A stretch of 43,971 nucleotides of DNA from JAWPMT01 sp964653795 (lineage in GTDB: Bacteria; Bacteroidota; Bacteroidia; Cytophagales; Cyclobacteriaceae): NCBI GenBank assembly GCA_964653795.1, contig CAZZHO010000010.1, positions 1 to 43,971 of the forward strand, written 5' to 3'. Numbering within the stretch: position 1 is the first letter of the stretch; each line of letters begins with the position of its first letter. Of this stretch, positions 8,577-17,378 are shown piece after piece. The translations under genes were made by a program, and so were the position numbers. A model generated the notes under the pieces. It saw only the letters and a list, made by a program, of their open reading frames with translations, had not been told where the DNA came from and made no database searches.

Positions 8577-10472
8577 ATGGCGAATACGTCAGTCGAATAC
8601 ACCGAGGATAGTATAAAATCATTAGACTGGAAGGAGCATATAAGGCTTCGTCCAGGTATGTATATTGGAAAATTAGGAGATGGATCTGCCCACGATGATG
8701 GCATCTATGTTCTTGTAAAAGAAGTCATCGACAATAGTATCGATGAACACATGATGGGGCATGGTCGCACTATCAATATTAAGATTACAGAACACCGAGT
8801 GGAGGTTAGAGATTATGGTCGAGGTATCCCTTTAGGTAAAGTGGTGGATTGTGTCTCCAAAATCAATACAGGCGGTAAATACGATAGTGGTGCATTCCAA
8901 AAATCAGTTGGTTTGAATGGAGTGGGTACGAAGGCTGTCAATGCTTTGTCGACCTATTTTAAAGTGCAATCCTTCAGAGAAGGCGAAACCAAAGTAGCAG
9001 AATTTAAAAGGGGAGAAATCACAAACGATGCCAAAGTTGTAAAGAGTTCTGAGCGCAATGGGACATTGACGGCTTTTGAGCCGGATGGTGATATCTTTAA
9101 AAATTTCCATTACATACCTGACTATCTAGATAATCTTATCTGGAATTATGCATTTCTGAATGCCGGATTGACCATTAATATGAATGGCAAGAAATACCAT
9201 TCTGAAAACGGACTTCTGGATCTGCTCAAAAGAAAAACAGACGAGGAAAACCTCAGGTATCCCATAATCCACCTAAGGGGTAACGACATTGAAATAGCAA
9301 TGTCTCATGCTAATCAGTATGGAGAAGAGTACTATTCCTTTGTTAACGGGCAAAACACTACACAAGGAGGTACGCACCTGGCTGCATTTCGGGAGTCTGT
9401 AGTCAAGACTGTAAGAGACTTCTACAAAAAGGACTTTGATGCTGCAGATATTAGGGCCAGCATTGTAGGGTCTATTGCCGTTAGGGTGCAGGAACCTGTT
9501 TTCGAAAGCCAGACAAAAACAAAACTTGGCTCGCAGAATGTGGCGCCGGATGGACCGACGATGAGAACCTTTATCAATGATTTTGTGAAGACAAATCTTG
9601 ATAATTATCTACACAGACATCAGGACGCTGCTGACGCTTTGTTGAAGCGGATTTTACAATCTGAACGTGAGCGTAAGGAGATAGCTGGTATCAAGAAGCT
9701 GGCAAACGAAAGGGCCAAAAAAGCCAACCTTCACAATAAGAAATTAAGAGATTGCAGGATACATCTTCAGGATAAGAAGGTCGCAGATGAGCTGAAGGAT
9801 TCGACGATGATTTTTATCACAGAGGGTGATTCGGCAAGTGGTTCTATCACTAAATCCAGAGATGTTCAAACTCAGGCGGTTTTCAGTTTAAGGGGAAAGC
9901 CATTTAACTGTTTCGGGCATACGAAGAAGGTGGTGTATGAAAATGAAGAGTTTAATTTACTACAGCATGCACTGAACATTGAAGATGGTTTAGAGGGCTT
10001 GCGCTACAGGAAAATTGTAATTGCTACTGATGCTGATGTAGATGGGATGCATATCCGGTTGTTGCTGTTAACCTATTTTCTTCAATTCTTCCCTGAATTA
10101 GTGCGGAATGGTCATGTGTATATCCTGGAAACACCTCTTTTCAGGGTCCGGAATAAGAAAGAAACCCACTACTGCTATAGTGAAGAAGAAAAGCAGAAGG
10201 CTATGGCCTTATTGGGAGCAAAGCCTGAGATTACCAGATTTAAGGGGTTAGGAGAAATATCCCCTGACGAGTTTGCAGGTTTCATTGGGGAAAGTATCAG
10301 GCTTGAGCCTGTAATCCTGCAAAAAGAGACAAAAATTCAGGATTTGTTGTCCTTTTATATGGGTAAGAACACACCTGACCGACAGCAATTCATCATCAAT
10401 AAATTGAGGGTTGAAAAAGACCTGGTATCGCAAGAGAAAGAAGAGAACGAGGAGGAACTCGCTGTAAACTGA
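8577..10472 (+). CDS. parE: DNA topoisomerase IV subunit B (ATPase)
   Basis: This is the ATPase subunit of the type IIA topoisomerase that decatenates daughter chromosomes. The GHKL ATPase part is clear: HIRLRPGMYIG (about 21-31), EVIDNSIDE (49-57), DYGRGIP (79-85) and NGVGTKAVNALS (114-125). The TOPRIM domain shows EGDSA at 416-420 and DADVDG at 485-490, with KGLGE in the C-terminal part. At 631 residues it fits ParE rather than the longer GyrB. It is followed after one base by parC, which settles the subunit assignment. The 170-base upstream region is AT-rich; I see no full promoter consensus there. Confidence 0.95.
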   Translation: MANTSVEYTEDSIKSLDWKEHIRLRPGMYIGKLGDGSAHDDGIYVLVKEVIDNSIDEHMMGHGRTINIKITEHRVEVRDYGRGIPLGKVVDCVSKINTGGKYDSGAFQKSVGLNGVGTKAVNALSTYFKVQSFREGETKVAEFKRGEITNDAKVVKSSERNGTLTAFEPDGDIFKNFHYIPDYLDNLIWNYAFLNAGLTINMNGKKYHSENGLLDLLKRKTDEENLRYPIIHLRGNDIEIAMSHANQYGEEYYSFVNGQNTTQGGTHLAAFRESVVKTVRDFYKKDFDAADIRASIVGSIAVRVQEPVFESQTKTKLGSQNVAPDGPTMRTFINDFVKTNLDNYLHRHQDAADALLKRILQSERERKEIAGIKKLANERAKKANLHNKKLRDCRIHLQDKKVADELKDSTMIFITEGDSASGSITKSRDVQTQAVFSLRGKPFNCFGHTKKVVYENEEFNLLQHALNIEDGLEGLRYRKIVIATDADVDGMHIRLLLLTYFLQFFPELVRNGHVYILETPLFRVRNKKETHYCYSEEEKQKAMALLGAKPEITRFKGLGEISPDEFAGFIGESIRLEPVILQKETKIQDLLSFYMGKNTPDRQQFIINKLRVEKDLVSQEKEENEEELAVN

Positions 10473-10473
10473 T

Positions 10474-13071
10474 ATGGCCGATTACTCAGAAGAAGAAGAG
10501 CTACAAGACATCCTGCCTGTATCGGGCATGTATGAGAACTGGTTTCTGGATTATGCGTCCTACGTAATCCTTGAGAGGGCAGTGCCTGCCATCAATGATG
10601 GTTTGAAACCGGTGCAAAGAAGAATCCTTCATGCCATGAAGGAAATGGATGACGGTCGGTACAACAAAGTAGCCAATATCATTGGCAGTACCATGCAGTA
10701 CCATCCGCATGGAGATGCTTCAATCGCTGATGCTATTGTCAATATGGGGCAGAAAGAGCTTCTAATAGACATGCAGGGCAATTGGGGAGATGTTAGAACC
10801 GGTGATGGAGCCGCAGCACCCAGGTACATAGAAGCAAGGCTTTCGAAGTTTGCACTTGAAGTTATTTACAACAGTCAGACGACTGAATGGCAACTGTCCT
10901 ACGATGGCAGGAAGAAAGAACCGGTAACATTCCCAGTCAAGTTTCCGCTGTTAATTGCGCAAGGGGTCGAAGGCATCGCGGTGGGACTATCCACGAAGCT
11001 TTTACCACACAACTTTTGTGAAATACTCCAGGCTGCTATTGACATCCTAAAAGGAAAACGAGTAAAACTATATCCCGACTTTCTCACTGGAGGTAAGATT
11101 GATGTTTCGGATTACAACGATGGTCAAAGGGGAGGTAAAGTAAGGGTAAGAGCGGTTATCGAAGAAGTGGATAAGAACACGCTTGCGATTAAGCAAATAC
11201 CTTATGGTACCACTACCACTTCGCTGATAGATTCAATCGTTAAAGCAAACGATAAAGGGAAGATCAAGATTAAGCAGGTTATCGACAATACCGCCAAGGA
11301 TATTGAGATACAAGTGAAGCTTGCACCCGGGACCTCCCCAGATATTACCATAGACGCTCTCTATGCCTTCACTGATTGTGAGGTGAGCATTTCTCCAAAT
11401 GCATGTGTGATTGTGGATGATAAGCCACGATTCATGTCCATTACTGATATCCTGAAGCACTCAGTAGATCAAACGGTGGATCTTTTGAGGCAGGAATTGG
11501 AAATCCGACGAAATGAGTTGCTGGAGAAGATCCTTTTCTCCTCACTTGAGAAAATTTTCATCGAAAACCGTATCTATCGGGATATTGAGGAGTGCGAGAC
11601 CTGGGAAGCTGTACTTGAAACAATTGACAAAGGTCTGGATCCTTTCAAGCCAGACTTCTACCGAGAGATTACCCAAGACGATATTATCAGACTCACTGAA
11701 ATCAAGATCAAGAGGATTTCAAAGTTTGACTCTTTCAAAGCTGATGAGTTGATGAGGAGGCTGGAAGAGGAATTGAAAGAAACTGAGCATCATCTTGCTA
11801 ACCTTACCGACTATTCTATAGCCTACTACCAGAACCTTTTGGATAAGTATGGTAAAGGAAAGGAGAGAAAAACAGAAATATCCAATTTCGAGACTATCAC
11901 TGCCACAGTGGTGGCGGCAAATAATGCCAAACTTTATGTCAATAGGAAAGACGGCTTCATTGGCTATGGCTTGAAGAAAGACGAATTCGTTGCTGACTGT
12001 TCTGATATTGATGACATTATCACTATCAGGAATGACGGGAAGATGGTTGTCACCAGGATTCAGGACAAGGTTTTTGTAGGTAAAAACATCTTGTATGCTG
12101 GCGTCTACAAGAAGGGTGATGATCGGATGGTCTACAACCTCGCTTATCTTGATGGAAAAACCGGAAGGACCATGGTGAAACGTTTTAGTGTGACAGCCAT
12201 GACCAGAGATAAGGAATATGATCTGACCAAGGGAGCGAAGGGAAGTAAAGTGCTTTACTTAACAGCTAATCCTAATGGGGAAGCGGAATCTGTCACTGTC
12301 TATCTGACAGCTGCTAGTTCTGCCAGGAAGAAAGTGTTTGATTTTGATTTTGCTGATATCGATATCAAAGGTCGTGCTGCAGGAGGAAATATTCTAAGTA
12401 GATATCCGGTTAGAAAGATCCAATTCAAAGCTGCTGGCGTCTCAACCCTCGGTGGATTAGATGTCTGGTATGATTCCACAATTGGTCGACTAAATACGGA
12501 CGGTAGGGGTGACTTGCTCGGTAATTTTCAAGCTCAGGATCAGATCATTGTTTTCTACAAAGAAGGGTCTTATGAGTTGACGAGTTTTGAGATCACCAAT
12601 AGATATGAGGCTTCTCAAATTTTGAGTGTTGAGAAGTTTGATCCTGAAACGCCCATATCAGCCGTGCATTATGATGCTGGAGCAAAGACTTTTTATGTAA
12701 AAAGGTTCTTAATTGAGACCACCTCCGTCAATAAGAGGTTTTTGTTTGTATCTGAATCAAAAGGATCAAAACTGATGTTCGCCTCCATTCAAAGCGTATC
12801 GAAGGTGAATGTCACCTATAGGGTGAAGAATAAACATCATCACCAGGAATACGATTTAACGGAACTGATAGAGGTGAAAGGCTGGAAGGCCCTAGGTAAT
12901 AAATTTCCTATTCAAGGTCTTGTTAAAGTAGAGCCTCTAGAGGTCGAAAAGCCTGCTGCAAGTGAGGATAAAAAGGTGGATTTGGACCTTGAAGGCTTGA
13001 AGAATGAAATCAAAGATGAAGTGGAGGAAGAGGATAAGCAGCTTGGGCTTTTTCGAAAGTCTGAGAAATAG
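10474..13071 (+). CDS. parC: DNA topoisomerase IV subunit A (cleavage-religation)
   Basis: This subunit makes the transient double-strand break and partners ParE. The catalytic Tyr is Tyr118 in GDGAAAPRYIEARLS, preceded by DGLKPVQRRILHAM (42-55) and YHPHGDASI (76-84) of the winged-helix domain. A coiled-coil tower region spans roughly residues 330-480. The C-terminal domain is a degenerate beta-pinwheel with GAKGSK-type turns and an acidic, Lys-rich tail that probably varies between species. The 865-residue length fits Bacteroidota ParC. The start is one base after the parE stop, so the subunits are co-expressed. Confidence 0.95.
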   Translation: MADYSEEEELQDILPVSGMYENWFLDYASYVILERAVPAINDGLKPVQRRILHAMKEMDDGRYNKVANIIGSTMQYHPHGDASIADAIVNMGQKELLIDMQGNWGDVRTGDGAAAPRYIEARLSKFALEVIYNSQTTEWQLSYDGRKKEPVTFPVKFPLLIAQGVEGIAVGLSTKLLPHNFCEILQAAIDILKGKRVKLYPDFLTGGKIDVSDYNDGQRGGKVRVRAVIEEVDKNTLAIKQIPYGTTTTSLIDSIVKANDKGKIKIKQVIDNTAKDIEIQVKLAPGTSPDITIDALYAFTDCEVSISPNACVIVDDKPRFMSITDILKHSVDQTVDLLRQELEIRRNELLEKILFSSLEKIFIENRIYRDIEECETWEAVLETIDKGLDPFKPDFYREITQDDIIRLTEIKIKRISKFDSFKADELMRRLEEELKETEHHLANLTDYSIAYYQNLLDKYGKGKERKTEISNFETITATVVAANNAKLYVNRKDGFIGYGLKKDEFVADCSDIDDIITIRNDGKMVVTRIQDKVFVGKNILYAGVYKKGDDRMVYNLAYLDGKTGRTMVKRFSVTAMTRDKEYDLTKGAKGSKVLYLTANPNGEAESVTVYLTAASSARKKVFDFDFADIDIKGRAAGGNILSRYPVRKIQFKAAGVSTLGGLDVWYDSTIGRLNTDGRGDLLGNFQAQDQIIVFYKEGSYELTSFEITNRYEASQILSVEKFDPETPISAVHYDAGAKTFYVKRFLIETTSVNKRFLFVSESKGSKLMFASIQSVSKVNVTYRVKNKHHHQEYDLTELIEVKGWKALGNKFPIQGLVKVEPLEVEKPAASEDKKVDLDLEGLKNEIKDEVEEEDKQLGLFRKSEK

Positions 13072-13123
13072 GTGAGTTTAACCTCCCTTGTTAGCCCTAT
13101 ATTTACGGTAACCGCTAGTGACC

Positions 13124-13759
13124 ATGAAAGGTGTTTTCAAAACTATAGGGGTTTTCCTACTCGCTTTAATCCTGTATGTAACACTGTCGAATGTTTTGAT
13201 TGTGATTGCATATCAAGGATATATTGAAGATGATTTAGAGGAGTTGACTCCAATGGATATAGGTCTCGTACTTGGGACCAGCAGATGGACAACTCATGGA
13301 GAAGAAAATCAATTTTTCACCGGGAGAATAGACGCTGCTTCCGAATTGATCGGGAAGGGGGTAGTTCGGCACTTGATTTTAAGTGGTGACAATGCGCAGG
13401 TAGAATACAATGAACCTGTACAATTGCAGGACGCCCTAAAAGACAGGGGTGTCAAGGAAGAGAAGACTACATTGGATTATGCGGGATTCAGGACCCTGGA
13501 TTCGGTTGTTCGATCCAAGGAAGTTTTCGGACAAGACAGTGTGATCATCGTTTCTCAGAGCTTCCACCTTCCCAGAGCCATCTTCATTGCAAGAAAAAAC
13601 GGAATAAAAGCCTACGGATATACCGCTGGTGGAGGCGAATCATTTATCAACACCAGAATCCGTGAATACTTCGCAAGAGCCCTTTCTGTAGCTGACGTTT
13701 ACATACTTAGAAGGCGTCCAAGATTTCTTGGAGAAACTGAAGAAATTATCATTCAGTAA
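13124..13759 (+). CDS. SanA/YdcF-like DUF218 (ElyC family) membrane-anchored protein
   Basis: One N-terminal membrane segment (about residues 5-28) is followed by a DUF218 domain. The key pattern is DIGLVLGTSRWTTHGEEN, FFTGRIDAASELIGKG and HLILSGDNA, then SQSFHLPRAIFIARKNGI. In SanA and ElyC relatives this domain is tied to envelope barrier function and peptidoglycan precursor handling, but the reaction is not established. I take ATG 13124 over GTG 13118 as the start. A near-consensus -7 box, TATATTTA, lies at 13098-13105, so the gene may have its own promoter downstream of parC. Confidence 0.8.
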   Translation: MKGVFKTIGVFLLALILYVTLSNVLIVIAYQGYIEDDLEELTPMDIGLVLGTSRWTTHGEENQFFTGRIDAASELIGKGVVRHLILSGDNAQVEYNEPVQLQDALKDRGVKEEKTTLDYAGFRTLDSVVRSKEVFGQDSVIIVSQSFHLPRAIFIARKNGIKAYGYTAGGGESFINTRIREYFARALSVADVYILRRRPRFLGETEEIIIQ

Positions 13760-13850
13760 ACCTCTGATAATAAGTATCTAATCTCTGCCTTTTTAGTGAT
13801 CTGAGTTGATTATTATTTTTTATTTTCGAGCCTCTTTATAACGACGAACA

Positions 13851-14327
13851 ATGGCTGTAAAAGAATTTGAGAATCTGCGAGAGGATGAAGTACAAGTTTT
13901 GCTAGATGCACCCGTGTATGTTTCTATCCTAATAGCAGGTGCTGATGGAAAAATTGACAAGAGCGAAAGAAAAGAGGCTATAGAAGTAGCCAGAAGCAAG
14001 CAGAGCAGAGCGCGGGAGCAGCTTGTGGAATACTATAAGATGGTAGGTGAGAGCTTTGAAGATAAATTCAACAGCCTGATAGAATCACTACCTGAAGATA
14101 CCAAGGATAGAAATACTGACATTGAGCAAGAACTAAGAAAGCTCAATTTCATTCTACCGAAAATTGACAGACCTTTTGCCATCAAATTTTACGCTAGCCT
14201 TAAGGATTTAGCTAAGAAGATTGCGGAAGCTTCAGGTGGAATATTAGGTTATCTCTCTGTAAGCTACGAGGAGCAAACACTTATGGAGTTGAAAATGATC
14301 AATGATCCTGAAAAAGTAGGTATCTAG
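13851..14327 (+). CDS. TerB-like helical protein of unknown function
   Basis: The 158-residue soluble protein is helical. Its segment VYVSILIAGADGKIDKSERK (about 20-39) resembles the TerB/DjlA-like acidic metal-binding helix pair, where an Asp-Gly-x-Ile-Asp loop precedes a helix. No tellurite or ter operon is nearby, so a resistance role should not be assumed. A near-consensus -7 element TATTTTCG lies at 13821-13828. A strong terminator follows the stop by 23 bases, then the rhomboid gene. The family assignment is a fold-level guess. Confidence 0.65.
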   Translation: MAVKEFENLREDEVQVLLDAPVYVSILIAGADGKIDKSERKEAIEVARSKQSRAREQLVEYYKMVGESFEDKFNSLIESLPEDTKDRNTDIEQELRKLNFILPKIDRPFAIKFYASLKDLAKKIAEASGGILGYLSVSYEEQTLMELKMINDPEKVGI

Positions 14328-14350
14328 AAAAGATTGAAAGTAATTTTGAA

Positions 14351-14383
14351 GGACTGTCTGATTATTTGGATAGTCCTTTTTTT
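14351..14383 (+). terminator. Rho-independent terminator after the TerB-like gene
   Basis: An 8-pair stem with one G-U pair (GGACTGTC with GATAGTCC) and a 10-base loop is followed by seven Ts at 14377-14383. The T run ends directly before the rhomboid ATG at 14384, leaving no room for a separate promoter downstream. Confidence 0.85.
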
Positions 14384-14938
14384 ATGGCCAATAAATTCAA
14401 AAATTCATTTCTGCCCGCGCTTCGATTCGTCTTTTTGATGTGGCTGTTCTTTTCGATCGAAGTGATCCTGGGATTTGATTTGGCATTTCTGGGTATTTAT
14501 CCTAGAGAGGTGAATGGTTTAATAGGCATCGTAACGGCTCCACTTGTTCATGGAAGTCTCAATCACATCATTTCCAATACCTTTCCTATTCTCTTCTTGA
14601 GTGGGTTTCTCTATCTCTTTTATAATTCTATTGCCAATCAAGTTTTCATTCAGACATACCTTCTGACGAACTTCTTCGTATGGCTTTTGGCTCGGCCATC
14701 TTTTCATATTGGCGCGAGTGGCTTGGTTTATGCCTTTGCAGCCTTCTTAATTGCTATAGGAATTTTTAGAAAAGACTTTAAATCTCTTCTTGTCGCAATT
14801 GCTGTTGTGTTGCTGTATGGAGGTTTGGTTTATGGCTTATTCCCAGTGAGTGAGGGGGTTAGCTGGGAGTCTCATTTATTGGGCGCAGTAGCTGGTGTTG
14901 GCACTGCTTGGGGCTTTAGTAAAAAGCCTGGAATTTAA
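14384..14938 (+). CDS. Rhomboid intramembrane serine protease
   Basis: From ATG 14384 the protein has 184 residues and about six membrane helices. The catalytic Ser is Ser112 in HIGASGLVYAFAAF (GxSG motif), and the catalytic His is probably His164 in WESHLLGAVAG. HGSLNHIISN (57-66) carries the His/Asn residues of the second helix that shape the oxyanion hole. The family cleaves membrane proteins within the bilayer; targets are unknown. The start codon follows the U-tract of the preceding terminator with no gap, so expression may depend on read-through. An in-frame TTG at 14366 lies in the hairpin and is unlikely. Confidence 0.9.
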   Translation: MANKFKNSFLPALRFVFLMWLFFSIEVILGFDLAFLGIYPREVNGLIGIVTAPLVHGSLNHIISNTFPILFLSGFLYLFYNSIANQVFIQTYLLTNFFVWLLARPSFHIGASGLVYAFAAFLIAIGIFRKDFKSLLVAIAVVLLYGGLVYGLFPVSEGVSWESHLLGAVAGVGTAWGFSKKPGI

Positions 14939-14960
14939 TCGTAATTACTAATAATATTAT

Positions 14961-14987
14961 CACAATACTAATTAAATTAGTATTGTG
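14961..14987. promoter_or_regulatory. Perfect 27-base palindrome overlapping a start codon
   Basis: The left arm CACAATACTAATT (14961-14973) and the right arm AATTAGTATTGTG (14975-14987) are perfect inverted copies around a single A. The last three bases are the GTG start codon of the radical SAM gene. It may be an operator for a dimeric regulator or an RNA hairpin that hides the start codon. No T run follows on the plus strand, so it is not a normal terminator for the rhomboid gene. Confidence 0.75.
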
Positions 14988-16040
14988 AATGAAGACTATT
15001 TAACAGGTAAAGGCGCCCAGATTAATACTAAGAACAGGTTCTCAAAGTTGGATCTGGTAGCAGAGCATATTGAGGGCCTGGATGAGCCATATTTACAATC
15101 AAAGCCGAAGACAGAGGTTTTTGAGGAGACTCCAAGAAAGATCATTTCTAAGAACGATAGCCCTGATTTATCATTTTCTCATTCTATAAATCCTTATCAA
15201 GGATGTGAGCATGGTTGCATCTATTGTTATGCCCGAAATTCTCATGAATATTGGGGCTTTAGCGGAGGCCTGGACTTTGAATCTAAAATCATAATAAAGC
15301 GGAATGCAGCTAAACTACTCGAGGAACAATTCCTGAAGAAAACGTGGAGGCCTGTGAATATTATGCTTTCGGGGAATACCGATTGCTACCAGCCACTTGA
15401 AAGAAAACTCAAAATCACAAGGTCGTTGCTGGAAGTATTTTTGAAATACAGAAATCCGGTTGGCATCATTACGAAGAACGCACTTATTCAGCGTGATATC
15501 GATATTCTGAAGGAGATGGCAAGTGTTGGCTTAGTTCACGTTTACTTTTCCATTACAACGCTACAAGAGGACCTAAGAAGACTGATGGAGCCTAGAACCG
15601 CTTCTGCCGACAAGAAGCTTCAGGTCATTGAAGAGTTTTCTAAAAATGGTATACCGACAGGTATTATGAATGCCCCAATAATACCAGGACTCAATCATCA
15701 TGAAATGCCTGAAGTACTGAGAAAGGCAGCTGATGCGGGTGCCATCAAGGCAGGTTATACGATAGTACGGTTGAACGGCCAGATTGCTGATCTTACTAAG
15801 GATTGGCTGCACAAAAACTTTCCTGACCGGGCTAAGAAAATTTGGTCACAGGTATCGGAAATACATGGCGGACAGGTCAACGACAGTCAATGGGGTAGAA
15901 GGATGAGGGGAGAAGGCAATTACGCCTCAATAATCGATCAACTCTTCAAGACCAACGTAAAGAAGTACTTTCAGGGAAAAGAAATGCCTGAGTACAATTT
16001 AAGTGCTTTCCGTAAAGGCGGAAACTACCAATTGTTCTGA
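14985..16040 (+). CDS. PA0069-family radical SAM protein (Rv2578c/SplB-like)
   Basis: The radical SAM cluster motif is GCEHGCIYCYAR with Cys74, Cys78 and Cys81. The opening GKGAQINTKNRF and the stretch NPYQGCEHGC are typical of the PA0069/Rv2578c family, related to spore-photoproduct-lyase-like proteins. Substrate and reaction are not established for the family. The 351-residue length is normal. The GTG at 14985 is the only plausible start, since the first downstream in-frame Met is near residue 125, and it lies in the palindrome described separately. The gene is convergent with doxX, whose stop lies within 2 bases. Confidence 0.88.
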   Translation: MNEDYLTGKGAQINTKNRFSKLDLVAEHIEGLDEPYLQSKPKTEVFEETPRKIISKNDSPDLSFSHSINPYQGCEHGCIYCYARNSHEYWGFSGGLDFESKIIIKRNAAKLLEEQFLKKTWRPVNIMLSGNTDCYQPLERKLKITRSLLEVFLKYRNPVGIITKNALIQRDIDILKEMASVGLVHVYFSITTLQEDLRRLMEPRTASADKKLQVIEEFSKNGIPTGIMNAPIIPGLNHHEMPEVLRKAADAGAIKAGYTIVRLNGQIADLTKDWLHKNFPDRAKKIWSQVSEIHGGQVNDSQWGRRMRGEGNYASIIDQLFKTNVKKYFQGKEMPEYNLSAFRKGGNYQLF

Positions 16041-16041
16041 G

Positions 16042-16398
16042 TCAGTCCTTGGCCTGAGAGGCTATGTACAGAGCGGAACCAGCCAATGCCATATCCTTAA
16101 TGAACATACTTGATGCTAGTGGATTTCCTTTAAGGAAGCCGTCAAGGTGAACAGTGAGCGCGAAAATCAAGATCATGAGTCCTAGCAGCCCAGCACCTAT
16201 TCTCACCTTCTTACCAATGATGATACTTATAGCTGCCAGGATGAATGCAACACCTGTTACATAGACCCAAACCTCTGCCATAGGGATGTATCTCGGTACC
16301 AGCCTTGTGATAATAGAAGGCTTTGAGAAATGAACAAATCCTGACATCATCATGGGTACCGCGAACAGGATGCGGCCTGGAAGGTCTAAAAATCGCAT
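16042..16398 (-). CDS. DoxX-family small membrane protein
   Basis: The 118-residue protein has four membrane helices (about residues 4-22, 42-62, 66-86 and 98-115). The first helix with GFVHFSKP, and the later HLDGFLKG stretch, match the DoxX/DoxX-like pattern. Relatives are linked to redox or quinone-associated membrane functions, but the role here is not known. It is monocistronic as far as can be seen, and convergent with the radical SAM gene. Confidence 0.8.
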   Translation of the reverse strand: MRFLDLPGRILFAVPMMMSGFVHFSKPSIITRLVPRYIPMAEVWVYVTGVAFILAAISIIIGKKVRIGAGLLGLMILIFALTVHLDGFLKGNPLASSMFIKDMALAGSALYIASQAKD

Positions 16399-16532
16399 AG
16401 AAGAGTTGTTGAAGTTCTAATTTAATTCTTTCGCTCAAATGCCTTTGACCAACTCGGGTGGATGGTCTTGTAATGATCGAATAATTTCTTATAAAATTAA
16501 AAAAAGTAAATTTTTTATTTAAATAGTTATAT

Positions 16533-16540
16533 TATATTTG
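16533..16540 (+). promoter_or_regulatory. Bacteroidota -7 box, TATATTTG
   Basis: TATATTTG matches TAnnTTTG and lies 26 bases before the ATG of the 46-residue reading frame at 16567. The upstream 35 bases are almost all A/T and could act as an UP-like element. No clear TTTG -33 box is present. Confidence 0.5.
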
Positions 16541-16566
16541 AATCAGAACCAAAAACTCGCGAACAA

Positions 16567-16707
16567 ATGAGAAGACGTAGATATCTTATTTCAGCTCTGT
16601 TGCTATTGGCACTATCAATATTTGCGCTAGCAACATTTGATAACTCTGAATTCTATGGGTTGAGCGATGAGCAGCTAGATCAAACTGCTCAGAATAGTAA
16701 TTATTAG
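16567..16707 (+). CDS. Candidate small exported or membrane protein, 46 residues
   Basis: The reading frame starts MRRRRYLISALLLLALSIFA: four Arg followed by about 16 hydrophobic residues, then a polar acidic tail ending TAQNSNY. This is the shape of a signal peptide or single-span membrane peptide. It has a consensus -7 box at 16533-16540, an A-rich region before the ATG, and its TAG overlaps by 4 bases the stop of the convergent gene, as two other convergent pairs in this window also do. I do not recognise a family. It could instead be a chance frame, but promoter, Arg-rich start and stop placement argue for a gene. Confidence 0.55.
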   Translation: MRRRRYLISALLLLALSIFALATFDNSEFYGLSDEQLDQTAQNSNY

Positions 16708-17378
16708 TTTCCCAACAACATGTCATGCAGGGTCCTACTCAGGGATTCTGCTGACTTTTTTCCTTTTATTTCGAAGTGAGACTTACTATCAAATGAAATA
16801 TATGCTTTATTCGACTTCATTTTCTGAGTGTCTTTTTCGCTAGTTTCAATTTCCTCCAATGAAATGAGGAAGTTACGAAGCTCTTTCCAAGCTATTTCTT
16901 GATTATTAATGCTAAACACTTTGTTTAGGAAGCTGGCTTTCAACAGCCATTGCTGATTGTTTATCGTGATTTTCATGTTAAGAGGAGCCTCTTCTTCCTC
17001 TTTTTCCAGGAGTGCCTGAAAAAGCTCTTCGATCAAATACTCCCATTGTGCCACGTTGGTAGCAAAGCCGTTGATTTTTTGATGCTCAATATGGCAGATA
17101 GAGTTCTCCTGCGGTTCACTTGTAAATTCACTTTCCCTGGTAAGTGCTAGGGTGTCTCTGAACCAGATGGCTGGTATCGTGCCTTCCCAGAATAAGTCAT
17201 CATCCTTGGAATAGCCTTCTTCCTCTATTTCTTCTTTTGTGATGCTATCTCTTCCTAGAAATTCTTTTTGATACAAGACTTTCGCAGAACTACCATTTTC
17301 TTCCAGACTTATGTACAGTGCATAGGCATGTGGGGGAGGTAAAGAAGGTATTTGGAAGCTTATTTCAACTTTTGACAT
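16704..17378 (-). CDS. Unknown protein translationally coupled to menE
   Basis: The 224-residue protein has no signal peptide, membrane segment or motif I recognise. It begins VEISFQIPSLPPPHAYALYI and has an acidic middle with EEEEEA near residue 130. Its ATG at 17378 lies 14 bases inside the 3' end of menE, so the two should be co-translated. Such overlap suggests a related job, perhaps a partner of MenE or another menaquinone-pathway accessory, but that is inference from position alone. The sequence WLLKASFLNKVFSINNQEIA suggests a beta-rich C-terminal half. Confidence 0.7.
   Translation of the reverse strand: MSKVEISFQIPSLPPPHAYALYISLEENGSSAKVLYQKEFLGRDSITKEEIEEEGYSKDDDLFWEGTIPAIWFRDTLALTRESEFTSEPQENSICHIEHQKINGFATNVAQWEYLIEELFQALLEKEEEEAPLNMKITINNQQWLLKASFLNKVFSINNQEIAWKELRNFLISLEEIETSEKDTQKMKSNKAYISFDSKSHFEIKGKKSAESLSRTLHDMLLGN

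Noticed and set aside
13851..14327. Tellurite resistance locus
   Set aside because: Only a weak TerB-like helix pair is visible; no other ter genes are present.
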